Below are positions 18,729 to 27,459 of a stretch of 64,000 bases of DNA, one piece after another. How positions within the stretch are numbered: the first letter of the stretch is position 1; the number at the start of each line of letters is the position of its first letter. The position numbers and the translations under genes were made by a program. The DNA is from Billgrantia tianxiuensis. Its GTDB lineage: Bacteria; Pseudomonadota; Gammaproteobacteria; Pseudomonadales; Halomonadaceae. The notes under the pieces are model-generated. The model was not told the DNA's origin. It did not search any database and saw only the letters and a program-made list of their open reading frames with translations. The stretch covers positions 310,001 through 374,000 of the forward strand of contig NZ_CP035042.1 in the NCBI RefSeq assembly GCF_009834345.1. Reading direction: 5' to 3'.

Positions 18729-19965
18729 GCTGTGGCACCCTGGCCAAGGGCCTGCTCGACCTGGAGGTGGCCCGGGCGCGCCTGATCGCCGCTGCCGAGC
18801 CGGTCCAGGGCGAGGAGCTCGTGGCACTCGAGCAGGCGGCCGGCCGGGTGCTAGCCCGCGACCTGCGCGCGCGGCTCGACATGCCCGGCATCGATAACAG
18901 CGCGATGGACGGCTATGCCCTGCGCGCCGCAGAACTGAGCGATGCCGGCCTGCCGGTGGTGCTGCGGGTACCGGCCGGGGCCGGCGTGGAAACACTGCCC
19001 GAGGGCGGCTGCGCACGCATCTTCACCGGCGCACCGGTGCCCGAAGGCGCCGACTGCGTGGTGCCCCAGGAGCGGGTTCGCCTGGACGAAGCGGGGCGGG
19101 TGCACGTCGTCGGCGAAGCCAAGCTCGGTGCCAACATCCGCCGGCGCGGCGAGGAGTACCGTGAGGGCGACCCCCTGCTGGCGGCGGGCTGCACGCTCAA
19201 CGCGGCGGCGTTGGCGCTGCTGGCGAGCCAGGGCATCGCCGAGGTGCCGGTACTGCCGCGGTTCAGGGTGGCGCTGATCTCCACCGGCGACGAGCTGATC
19301 GAGCCGGGCGAGCCGTTCGCCCCCGGGCGGGTGTACGACAGCAATCGGGTCATGCTCAAGGCGCTACTGGAGCAGGCCGACTGTGTCGTGCTCGACCTGG
19401 GCGTGATCGCCGATGACCCGCGGCGCTGCGGAAGGCGTTCGTCGCCGCCCGCGACGGCGCCGACCTGGTGGTCTGCACCGGCGGTGTCTCGGTCGGCGAG
19501 GAGGACCACGTCAGGCCAGTGCTGGAGGAGCTCGGCGGGCTCTGGTTCCATGGCGTGGCGATCAAGCCGGGCAAGCCGTTCGCCTTCGGCTACCTCGACA
19601 ACGGCTCGCCCGAAGGCGTGCCGCTGATCGGGCTGCCGGGCAATCCCGTGGCCTCGCTGGTGGGCTGGCATCTGCTGGCTCGGCCCTTCGTTCAGGGGTG
19701 CCAGGGGCGCACCGTCGAGGCGCTGCAGCAGTACCGCGTCCGTGCCGGCTTCTCGCGGCGGGGCAGTCCGGGACGGCGCGAGCTGCTGCGGGTCACGCTC
19801 GACTGGCAGGGCGAGGGCCCGCTGGCATTGCTGGCGGGCGGGCAGGGCTCCCACATGCTGCATGCCGCCAGCCAGGCGCACGGTTATCTGATGATGGCCG
19901 CCGATACCGACGTGGAGGAAGGTCATGAATACCCCTATCTACCCGCCGGACAGTTCGTCGACTGA
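18725..19965 (+). CDS. moeA: Molybdopterin molybdenumtransferase MoeA (apparent frameshift near 19425)
   Basis: Inserts molybdate into adenylated molybdopterin. The sequence shows the MoeA landmarks MPGIDNSAMDGYA near residue 53, IFTGAPVPEGADCVVPQE near 98, ISTGDELIEPGEP near 185, then after the break VCTGGVSVGEEDHV and GLPGNPVASLV. About 413 residues after repair, normal for the family. One base is missing at about 19419-19432; restoring it joins VIADDP to AALRKAFVAARDGADLVV. The gene overlaps moaB by 4 bases and the next regulator gene by 41 bases. Confidence 0.9.
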
Positions 19966-20668
19966 CCTGCTGTTCAAGCCCAAGCAGCTGCGCGAGCTGG
20001 TGCAGGGCGTGCCGTGGCTGGGTGAACTGGAAGAGGATGAAGTCACCGCGCTGCTCGAGGACACCGAGCTCAAGACGCTCAAGACCCGCGAATGGCTGTT
20101 CCGTCAGGATGCGCCGGCGCATTGGCTCTACATCGTCATCAATGGCGCGGTGCGGCTGGCGCGCAGCGCGGGTGACGGTCGCCTGGCCACCATCCGCAGC
20201 GTCGAGCGCGGCGGCACCCTGGGTGAGCTGAGCATGGTCTCCAGCGCCGGCGTCTATCTCTACTCCGCCGAAGCGCTGCGGCGTACTCATGTGCTGGCGA
20301 TTCCCGCCCAGCGCTGTCGCGAGATCATGGATCGCCAGCCGGCCTGTCGCGCCGAGTTCATGAGCCGGCTGGCGCTGGAACTCACCGAACGTCTCGAGGA
20401 CCTGGCGCTGCTGACCCAGGCCGACGCCATGTCGCGGCTGGTCAGCTACATCCTGCGCCAGTTGCCGCCGGGGCGCAGCAAGAGCCCGCGGGTGGTGCGG
20501 CTGTCGATCCCCAAGCGCTGGCTGGCCGCCCAGTTGGCCATGACGCCGGAGACCTTGTCGCGGCTCTTGGCCAAACTGCGCGACGGCGGCGTGATCGGCA
20601 TCGACCGCCAGCGCCTGACGGTACTCGACGAGCAGAAGCTGCGCGACGCCATGCTGGCCGACGACTGA
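19925..20668 (+). CDS. Crp/Fnr-family transcription regulator (no Fe-S cysteines; Dnr-like)
   Basis: A 247-residue regulator with a cyclic-nucleotide-binding-type beta barrel (LFRQDAPAHWLYIVINGAVRLAR near 60-82, GGTLGELSM near 100) and a winged helix-turn-helix (WLAAQLAMTPETLSRLLAKL near 200). It lacks the N-terminal cysteine cluster of oxygen-sensing FNR, so it does not carry that iron-sulfur switch. Heme- or ligand-sensing Dnr/Nnr-type regulators of nitrogen oxide respiration have this shape and often sit with nar or nir genes. That identity is inferred from context. The start overlaps moeA by 41 bases, with GAGGAAGGTC in front. Confidence 0.8.
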   Translation: MNTPIYPPDSSSTDLLFKPKQLRELVQGVPWLGELEEDEVTALLEDTELKTLKTREWLFRQDAPAHWLYIVINGAVRLARSAGDGRLATIRSVERGGTLGELSMVSSAGVYLYSAEALRRTHVLAIPAQRCREIMDRQPACRAEFMSRLALELTERLEDLALLTQADAMSRLVSYILRQLPPGRSKSPRVVRLSIPKRWLAAQLAMTPETLSRLLAKLRDGGVIGIDRQRLTVLDEQKLRDAMLADD

Positions 20669-20711
20669 GGTCGTCGGCGCGGGGCCGCGCGTTGCAATGA
20701 AGGGAGGGTTC

Positions 20712-21119
20712 ATGTCCCGAACCGCGAACAAACCTCGCACCCTGGTCTACTCCTGCTCCGGCTGCTCCGATGTGGCGCAGTTGGCCAACGACGTGGCCGT
20801 GCGGCTCGACCACACCGGCGTGGCCGAGATGTCGTGCATCTCCGGTGTCGGCGGCGGCGTTCCGGGCCTGGTGCGCATTGCCCGCTCCGGGCGGCCCATC
20901 GTTGCCATCGACGGCTGCCAAATGCACTGCGTCACCCACTGTCTGGCCCGGGCCGGAGTGAGCGCCACCGAACACGTCAAGCTCTACGAGCAGGGCTTTC
21001 GCAAGCGGCGTGGCCAGCGCTACGACGACGAAACCGTCAACGAGGTGGCCGAACAGGTCGGTGAGCTGATCGCCCGTCTACCAATGAACGCCGTGGCCCA
21101 CGCGGAGAAGACCCCATGA
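20712..21119 (+). CDS. DGC-domain putative zinc-binding protein
   Basis: A 135-residue protein with the features of the DGC family: an N-terminal CSGCSD motif (near 18-23), GGGVPG, the triad in IDGCQMHC near 70 and a following CLARAG. Conserved cysteines probably bind a metal. The ATG at 20712 has a strong GGGAGGG ribosome site; an in-frame ATG five codons earlier has none. It sits between the Crp/Fnr gene and moaA, overlapping moaA by 4 bases, so it is co-expressed with cofactor synthesis. The function is unknown; metal or sulfur delivery in cofactor making is a guess. Confidence 0.78.
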   Translation: MSRTANKPRTLVYSCSGCSDVAQLANDVAVRLDHTGVAEMSCISGVGGGVPGLVRIARSGRPIVAIDGCQMHCVTHCLARAGVSATEHVKLYEQGFRKRRGQRYDDETVNEVAEQVGELIARLPMNAVAHAEKTP

Positions 21120-22101
21120 GCCTGACCGACGGCTTCGGCCGCACCGTGCGCTACGTCCGCCTGTCGGTCACCGACCGCTGCGACTTTCGCTGCGTCTACT
21201 GCATGGCCGAGGAGATGACCTTCCTGCCCCGGGCCAGGCTGCTGACCCTGGAGGAGATTGCCACCCTGTCGCGGGCCTTCGTCGAGCTGGGCGTGGAGAA
21301 GATCCGCCTCACCGGCGGCGAGCCCCTGGTGCGCCGCGGCATCGCGGAGCTGGTGGCCGAACTCGGCGCGCTGCCGGGGCTGCGCGACTTCGGCATGACC
21401 ACCAACGGCGCCGGGCTCGTCAAGCACGCCCGCGCCCTCTACCGGGGCGGCCTCAAGCGGCTCAACGTCAGCCTCGACTCGCTCGACCCCGAGCGCTTCC
21501 GCGCCCTGACCCGCACCGGCGACCTGGCGCGAGTCATCGACGGCATCCGCGCCGCTCGCGAAGCCGGTTTCGGGCGCATCAAGCTCAACGCGGTGATCCT
21601 CAAGGGGCGCAACGACGACGAAGTGCTCGACCTGGTGGAATTCGCGCGAGCGGAGCAGGTGGACATCAGCTTCATCGAGGAGATGCCGCTGGGCCAGAAC
21701 ATGAGCCACGACCGCGGCGAGACCTTCTGCGGAAGCGATACGGTGCGTGCCGCCATCGAGGCGCGCCACGCGCTGCTGCCCACCACCGAAACCTCCCTGG
21801 GGCCGTCGCGCTATTTTCGGATGATTGACTCGGACATCCGGGTCGGCTTTATCTCGCCCCACAGCCACAACTTCTGTGCCGCCTGCAACCGCGTGCGCGT
21901 CACCGCCGAGGGCCGCCTGCTGCTGTGCCTGGGCAACGAGCACTCCGTCGACCTGCGAGCGGTGATGCGTCGCCACCCCGGCGACCTCGAGCGGCTCAAG
22001 GCCGCCATCGTCGCTGCCATGCAGAAGAAACCCGAACGCCACCACTTCACCACCGATGGCGACGTGCAGGTGGTGCGCTTCATGAACATGACCGGGGCTG
22101 A
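21116..22101 (+). CDS. moaA: GTP 3',8-cyclase MoaA (C-terminal frameshift at 22094-22097)
   Basis: Radical-SAM enzyme of the first step of molybdopterin synthesis. The N-terminal cluster motif CDFRCVYC (residues 22-29) and the C-terminal cluster motif CAACNR with a later Cys in LLLCLG bind two [4Fe-4S] clusters. MoaA proteins end in a conserved Gly-Gly that is needed for activity. As written, the frame passes RFMNMTG and continues 30-odd low-complexity, Cys/Pro-rich residues to 22207. Adding one G to the four-G run gives MNMTGG followed directly by a stop at 22099-22101. I therefore place the true end there (about 328 residues, the normal length) and treat the tail as an artefact. Confidence 0.9.
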
Positions 22102-22235
22102 CCCCAGCTCCGCTCTCCCTCGTCTCTCGCTGACGCGGCGGCCGCCAGGCTGCTGCGCCTGCCTGTCTGCCCGTCTGCCCGCCTGCCCTGCTTGCGCTCA
22201 CGCCTGAATCCGGCATGGCGCGGCCCCCTCTGCGT

Positions 22236-22256
22236 GGCATTGCCGATGCCAATGCC
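22236..22256. terminator. Weak hairpin after moaA
   Basis: GGCATTG (22236-22242) pairs with CAATGCC (22250-22256) over a 7-base loop. There is no clear T tract. It may end the nar-moa transcript before the creatinine genes. The rest of 22102-22330 shows nothing else I can support. Confidence 0.35.
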
Positions 22257-22330
22257 CCTATTTGCACTAGTCATTGGTGTTGCCGATCGGCGCTGGCCAT
22301 AGTCTTTCCAGACGGCTGGAGAACGCGGAA

Positions 22331-22642
22331 ATGAAACATTGGCGACTGGTGCTGAGAGTGGCTTCCGACTCGAAGGTGTTACATGACGCCGGTGAATTGA
22401 GGCGCAATGTCACCGCCTTCCTGCGCGTGGAAAAAACCTACGAAGTGGCCTGCCTCGGCATCGACATGTTCGGCATCGACTTCCTGGCGGAAGACGAAGA
22501 GTTCAATCACATCATGAGTCTGGTGAAGATACTGGAATCCAGATACCGACTTTCCATCATGCAGTTCAGCGAGCTCGATGCAGCCAATGAGCCTGGTGTG
22601 ACAGTAAAGGTCGGTTCTAAACCTGCGACATGTGTCGCGTGA
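22331..22642 (+). CDS. Small hypothetical protein upstream of creatinase
   Basis: Not recognised. 103 residues from the ATG at 22331 (GCGGAA just upstream). The composition is soluble, with a mix of hydrophobic and charged residues (AFLRVEKTYEVACLGIDMFG, then IMSLVKILESRYRLSIMQF) that reads like an alternating alpha/beta small domain. No signal peptide or membrane helix. The stop is 21 bases before the creatinase start, so it is probably the first gene of the creatinine operon. It could be a small ligand-binding or partner protein. A longer in-frame TTG start at 22274 is possible but adds a low-quality N-terminus. Confidence 0.55.
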   Translation: MKHWRLVLRVASDSKVLHDAGELRRNVTAFLRVEKTYEVACLGIDMFGIDFLAEDEEFNHIMSLVKILESRYRLSIMQFSELDAANEPGVTVKVGSKPATCVA

Positions 22643-22663
22643 AGAGACGAAGGAGACAACAAC

Positions 22664-23872
22664 ATGAAGCTTCCATCGCTGATCGAAATTCCCAATGGCG
22701 ACAAGGTCGTGCCGACGTTTTCCGATGCCGAGATGCACGGGCGTCTGAAGCGGCTTCGGGAGTACATGGCGGCCAATGACGTCGACGCCGTCGTGCTGAC
22801 CTCGTACCACAATATCAACTACTTCAGTGACTTCGTTTACTGCAAGTTCGGGCGCGATTACGGCCTGGTCGTGACCCAGGATCGTTTTACCACCGTCACC
22901 GCCAATATCGACGGCGGCCAGCCCTATCGGCGCAATCGCCTGGGCGACAACATCGTCTACACCGACTGGCAGAAGGACAACTTCTTCAAGGCGGTCAAGC
23001 AGCTGTGCGAGGGCAAGCAGCGCGTGGGCGTCGAGTTCGACCACCTCACGCTGCAGAACCGGGAGAAGCTGCTCTCCGCACTCGGCGAGGTGGAGCTCAC
23101 CGACATCGGCGTGCCGACCATGAAGATGCGCATGATCAAGTCGGCCGAGGAGATCGCCCTGATCCGCCAGGGCGCGCGCATCGCCGACGTGGGTGGCGTG
23201 GCCGTGCGCGATGCGATCAAGGCAGGCGTGCCGGAGTACGAGGTGGCCCTGGCCGGCCAAGCCGCCATGGTTCGCGAGATCGCCAAGACCTACCCGCACG
23301 GCGAGCTGATGGACACCTGGGTCTGGTTCCAGTCGGGCATCAACACCGACGGCGCCCATAACCCGGTAACCAGCCGCCGCGTGCAGCCCGGCGATATCCT
23401 GAGCCTCAACACCTTCCCGATGATCTCGGGCTACTACACCGCGCTGGAGCGCACCCTGTTCTGCGAGCACGCCTCCGACGAGCATCTGCGCCTGTGGGAG
23501 GTGAACTGCGAGGTGCATCGCCGCGGCCAGGAGCTGATCAAGCCCGGGGTACGCTGCTGCGACATCGCCCACGAGCTCAACGAGATCTTCGCCAAGCATG
23601 ACCTGCTGCAGTACCGCACCTTCGGCTACGGCCACTCCTTCGGCACCCTCAGCCACTACTACGGCCGCGAGGCGGGCCTCGAGCTGCGCGAGGACATCGA
23701 GACCGTGCTCGAGCCCAACATGGTGGTCTCCATGGAGCCGATGATCATGGTGCCGGAAGGGCGCCCGGGGGCGGGCGGCTACCGTGAGCACGACATACTC
23801 GTCGTGAACGAACACGGCGCCGAGAACATCACCGGCTTCCCGTACGGGCCGGAGCACAACATCGTCAAGTAA
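22664..23872 (+). CDS. Creatinase (creatine amidinohydrolase)
   Basis: Hydrolyses creatine to sarcosine and urea. The 402-residue sequence matches the pita-bread-fold creatinase of Pseudomonas putida in length and in long stretches, for example TSYHNINYFSDFVYCKFGR near 46, the SANIDGGQP-like TANIDGGQP near 85, FQSGINTDGAHNP near 220, and the C-terminal FGYGHSFGTLSHYYGREAG. It is closer to creatinase than to Xaa-Pro aminopeptidase, which keeps metal ligands not seen here. A strong GGAG precedes the ATG. The product sarcosine is used by soxBDAG 8 kb downstream. Confidence 0.94.
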   Translation: MKLPSLIEIPNGDKVVPTFSDAEMHGRLKRLREYMAANDVDAVVLTSYHNINYFSDFVYCKFGRDYGLVVTQDRFTTVTANIDGGQPYRRNRLGDNIVYTDWQKDNFFKAVKQLCEGKQRVGVEFDHLTLQNREKLLSALGEVELTDIGVPTMKMRMIKSAEEIALIRQGARIADVGGVAVRDAIKAGVPEYEVALAGQAAMVREIAKTYPHGELMDTWVWFQSGINTDGAHNPVTSRRVQPGDILSLNTFPMISGYYTALERTLFCEHASDEHLRLWEVNCEVHRRGQELIKPGVRCCDIAHELNEIFAKHDLLQYRTFGYGHSFGTLSHYYGREAGLELREDIETVLEPNMVVSMEPMIMVPEGRPGAGGYREHDILVVNEHGAENITGFPYGPEHNIVK

Positions 23873-23878
23873 GTATCG

Positions 23879-23899
23879 AGGGGGCGCTACGCCCCCTTT
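23879..23899 (+). terminator. Hairpin with short T tract after creatinase
   Basis: AGGGGGCG (23879-23886) pairs with CGCCCCCT (23890-23897) over a CTA loop, followed by TT. It is compact and stable. Because the transporter and creatininase genes follow on the same strand, it may be a partial terminator that lowers their expression relative to creatinase. Confidence 0.6.
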
Positions 23900-23934
23900 C
23901 CGCCTATAAGAACAAACAGCAGAGGAGGACGACC

Positions 23935-25529
23935 ATGGTCCTGCACTCGGGCCCCTTCAAAGGGGTGAACCCACTGGTGACCCTGGTATCGGTCATCGTC
24001 ATGGCGGCGTTCATCGCGCTGGCCATTCTCTTCCCGCAAGCCACCACGGCGCTGATCGACCAGGGAAGGACCTTCGTGACCTTCTACTTCAACTGGTGGT
24101 ATGTCGGCCTGGCGGCGAGCTTCCTCATCTTTCTGCTGGCACTGGCGTTCAGCAAGTACGGACGCCTGAAGCTGGGGGAGGAGCACGAAAAGCCGGAGTT
24201 CGGCTACTTCACCTGGTTTGCCATGCTCTATGCCGCCGGCCAGGGCATCGGCATCATCTTCTGGTCGATCGCCGAGCCGATCATGCACCTCTCCCAGGGG
24301 ACCCCCTTCTCCTCGGCGGTAGGCAACGCCGAAGCCGCCGACATCGCCATGCGGCTGGCCTATTTCCACTGGGGCCTGAACGCCTGGGCCATCTACTGCA
24401 TCGTCGCCCTCGGCCTCGCCCTGATGGCCTACCGCTACGGCAAGCCGTTGAGCATCCGCTATACGCTCTATCCCTTGCTGGGGGAGAAGGTCAATGGCTG
24501 GATTGGTAATCTCATCGATATCATTGCTGTCTTTGCCACCCTCTTTGGTATCGCCACTTCCCTGGGCCTGGGCGTTCAGCAAATCAATTCCGGCCTTAAT
24601 TATCTTTGGGACGTGCCTGTCAATAGCCTGGTACAGGTGGCGCTGATCGGCGTGATCACCGTACTCGCCCTGATCTCGGTGCTGACCGGGCTCAAGCGCG
24701 GCATCAAGTATCTTTCACAAGCCAACATGTGGCTGACCTTCCTGCTGCTTGCCTTCTTCTTCGCCTTCGGGCCGACGCGCTACATCATCGGCGGGCTGCT
24801 TGAGTCGACGGGCGATTACCTACGCTCGGTGATTCCGCTGAGTTTCTACACGGGCAGCAACGCGACGGCGGCCAACGGTGCCGCGTCATGGCAGGACTCC
24901 TGGCAGGGCTGGTGGACCGTCTTCTACTGGGGCTGGTGGATGTCGTGGGCTCCGTTCGTGGGGTCTTCGTGGCCCGGGTCTCCCGGGGGCGTACCATCCG
25001 CGAGTTCATCTTCGGCGTAGTGGGCGTCTCCTCGCTGCTCTCCTTCGTCTGGCTCTCCGCCTATGGCGGCACCGCGCTGTACGAGGAGCTGTTCGGCAGT
25101 GGCGGCATCTCCGAGGCGGTATCCAAGGACGTCTCCCTGGCGCTCTATGCCACCTTCTCCGCCATGGACGTCGGCGTCATCGGCGTACTGGCCGGGTTCT
25201 TCGGTACCGTGCTGGTGGCGACCTATTTCATCACTTCCTCGGATTCGGGAACCCTGGTCATCACCACCATTCTCAGCGAGGGCGATCCGCATCCGCTCTC
25301 CCGGCATCGCGTCTTCTGGGGCGTCATGGAGGGGGCCGTCGCGGCGGTGCTGCTGCTGGTGGGCGGGGCCTGGGCGCTGTCGACGCTGCAGACGGCCGCC
25401 ATTCTCTCGGCGCTGCCCTTCTCCCTGATCATGGTGCTGATGGCCTTCTCCATCGTGCGTGCCGTACAGCAGGATAGTGCCTTTCGACGCGAATACTCGC
25501 TGAAGACCATGATGGAGGGAAAAACCTGA
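23935..25529 (+). CDS. BCCT-family transporter in creatinine operon (apparent frameshift near 24961)
   Basis: Twelve-helix transporter of about 531 residues after repair. BCCT landmarks are AAGQGIGIIFWSIAEPI near 100, YFHWGLNAWAIYC near 145, and WTVFYWGWWMSWAPFVG joined to VFVARVSRGRTIREF. One G is missing in the GGGG run at about 24959-24962; adding it makes the join continuous. It sits between creatinase and creatininase and overlaps creatininase as TGATG, so its likely substrate is creatinine or creatine rather than betaine. This is inferred from context; BCCT members usually carry betaine, choline or carnitine. Confidence 0.87.
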
Positions 25530-26287
25530 TGAATAGCGTCAAGCTGGCGGAGCTGGACTGGATGACCTACCGCGACCGGGTGCAGGATGGCGGCTGCCGA
25601 ATCCTGCTGCCGGTGGGGGCCATCGAGCAGCATGGGCCGCACATGTCGTTGAACCCGGACGTGCTGATACCGGAATACATCGCCTGCCGCGTGGCAGAGC
25701 GCAGCGGCAACATGCTGGTCGCGCCGCCCATTGCCTACGGCTACAAGTCGCAGGTGAAGTCGGGGGGCGGCAACTTCTTCCCTGGTACCACCTGCGTCGG
25801 CGGTCGCGCTCTGGAGGAGTACGCCTATGACGTGATCCTCGCCTACGCGGCGCATGGCAACCGGGAGTTCGTGCTGATCAACGGCCACTTCGAGAACTCG
25901 ATGTTCCTGGTCGAGGCGGCCGATCGAGCCGTGAAGCACGCCAGATTGTCCGGCAAGGAGATACGGGTTGTGCTGCTCTCCTACTGGGACTTCATCAGCG
26001 AGGCCACCATCGAGAAGGTCTTCCCGGACGGTTTCTCGGGCTGGGCGGTTGAACACGGCGGCGTGCTGGAGACCTCGATCATGCTGAAGATTCATCCCGA
26101 GCTGGTGGACATGGCGAAGGCGGTCGATATCCCGCCGGCGGAATTCCCGCCCTACGACGTCTTCCCGCCGGATCCGAGCTGGGTGCCGAGTTCGGGGACG
26201 CTCTCTTCCCCGGCGCAGGCCACCGCCGAGAAAGGCGAGTGGATTCTCGACGAATGCATCGCGGGGATCGCTCGCACCTTCGGCTGA
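25529..26287 (+). CDS. Creatininase (creatinine amidohydrolase)
   Basis: Interconverts creatinine and creatine. 252 residues; the family is about 260. The metal-binding segment LLPVGAIEQHGPHMSLNPDV (residues 26-45) supplies Glu, His and Asp ligands, and HGNREFVLINGHFENSM near 110-126 supplies the remaining His and Glu residues. The segments YGYKSQVKSGGGNFFPGT and FPPYDVFPPDPS match P. putida creatininase closely. The ATG overlaps the transporter stop. Together with creatinase it feeds sarcosine to soxBDAG. The reading frame is intact. Confidence 0.94.
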   Translation: MNSVKLAELDWMTYRDRVQDGGCRILLPVGAIEQHGPHMSLNPDVLIPEYIACRVAERSGNMLVAPPIAYGYKSQVKSGGGNFFPGTTCVGGRALEEYAYDVILAYAAHGNREFVLINGHFENSMFLVEAADRAVKHARLSGKEIRVVLLSYWDFISEATIEKVFPDGFSGWAVEHGGVLETSIMLKIHPELVDMAKAVDIPPAEFPPYDVFPPDPSWVPSSGTLSSPAQATAEKGEWILDECIAGIARTFG

Positions 26288-26326
26288 ATGGGCCATTGGC
26301 CGCCGGCGCAGCGGGCGATGCCTCGG

Positions 26327-27190
26327 CTACATGTTGGCCAGTCCTGAGCGAAGGAAGTCGAGTACGTGGCGAGAGGCGACATTGAGCTCCCGCTGCTTGT
26401 AGTACAGGCCGATACAGACTTTGCCGAGCTCGGGAAGGCTCCCGGATCGGACGGTATGCTTCAAGTGCTCGGGTATCACCGATCTCGCCATCGCGGTGAT
26501 ACCCAGCCCCTCTTCCACCGCCGAGAAGATGCCGAGCAGGCTGGTGCTCGTGTACATGAAGCGGAAAGGGTGCTGCTGCGATTGCAGGGCCTCCTCCATC
26601 AGGGAGCGATAGACGCAGCCCTGAGGGTAGGCGATCAGCGGAATGGGGTCGTCATCGCCATCGATGAGCCGGCTGTCCTTGTAGACCCACTCCAGGCCTT
26701 CCAGCCGGTAGTCGCGCGCGTCCCGGTCCTCGTCCTCCTTGGCGTACTCCATGGCCAGGGCAAGATCATAATGCCCCTTCTGATAGCGCTGCAGGATGAC
26801 CTTGCTGATCTCGCAGTCGACCTCGACCACGATGTTGGGGTAGACGCGCGAGAGATTCCGCAGCGCCTTGGGCAGAAACGCCAGCTCGAAATCGTTGGGA
26901 ATACCGAGCCTGACCTTGCCGGAAACGTTGTCACCCCTGACCTTGGCGATGATCTGATCGTTGATTTCCAGCATCTGGCGTGCGGCCTCGTAGAGATATT
27001 CGCCATCTTCTGTCAGCTCCAGGCTGGAGCCGCGCAGGAAGATCTTGGTGTTCAACAACTCCTCGAGTTTCTTGACCTGAAGGCTGATCGCCGGCTGCGA
27101 GCGGCCCAGCAGCTCGCCGGCACTGGTGAAGCCACCGAGGTCTTTGATGGTGACGAAGGTGCGCAGAAGATCAGTCGGTATGTTGGTCAT
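26327..27190 (-). CDS. LysR-family transcription regulator
   Basis: A 287-residue LysR regulator with an N-terminal helix-turn-helix (DLGGFTSAGELLGRSQPAISLQVKKLEE) and a C-terminal substrate-sensing domain. It is transcribed away from the SSS symporter genes and converges on creatininase. It may regulate the symporter, the creatinine genes, or both. LysR proteins usually control the divergent neighbour, so the symporter is the first candidate. The effector cannot be predicted from the sequence. Confidence 0.88.
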   Translation of the reverse strand: MTNIPTDLLRTFVTIKDLGGFTSAGELLGRSQPAISLQVKKLEELLNTKIFLRGSSLELTEDGEYLYEAARQMLEINDQIIAKVRGDNVSGKVRLGIPNDFELAFLPKALRNLSRVYPNIVVEVDCEISKVILQRYQKGHYDLALAMEYAKEDEDRDARDYRLEGLEWVYKDSRLIDGDDDPIPLIAYPQGCVYRSLMEEALQSQQHPFRFMYTSTSLLGIFSAVEEGLGITAMARSVIPEHLKHTVRSGSLPELGKVCIGLYYKQRELNVASRHVLDFLRSGLANM

Positions 27191-27334
27191 AATTCAAGCC
27201 ATTTCGATATTTTATGAAGGCATTTTGCTTACAAATTGGCGGGGAGGAGGGGCGTAAAATACCTTGATGACGCTGGATCCAACAAACAATATCACCCACA
27301 AAATTAGTGAAGCCAAGAACAAGAGGATGTGTAG
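27191..27334. promoter_or_regulatory. Divergent LysR / symporter promoter region
   Basis: This 144-base gap is visibly AT-richer than its surroundings and should hold both promoters and the LysR sites. No single T-N11-A box stands out. An AGAGGA ribosome site precedes the microprotein gene. Confidence 0.45.
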
Positions 27335-27457
27335 ATGAATTCCTGGGTATTGGTAACGTTTCTTGTACTGACTTGCTACATGCTGATCCACTCTGGAGCT
27401 GTTTACCTTCGCAGAGAGCTGAAGCGAAATTCCGCTGATGGTTCGATGAGGAGGTGA
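27335..27457 (+). CDS. 40-residue single-helix membrane microprotein upstream of SSS symporter
   Basis: A short open frame with a proper start and an AGAGGA ribosome site. It encodes one hydrophobic helix (WVLVTFLVLTCYMLIHSGAV) followed by a basic tail (YLRRELKRNS...MRR), so it should be membrane-anchored with the tail in the cytoplasm. The stop is 2 bases before the symporter ATG, and its last codons supply the GAGGAGGTG ribosome site of the symporter, so the two are coupled. Small helper proteins accompany some SSS transporters, for example YhdT with PanF; that parallel is suggestive only. The start coordinate is accurate to about one base. Confidence 0.55.
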   Translation: MNSWVLVTFLVLTCYMLIHSGAVYLRRELKRNSADGSMRR

Positions 27458-27459
27458 TC

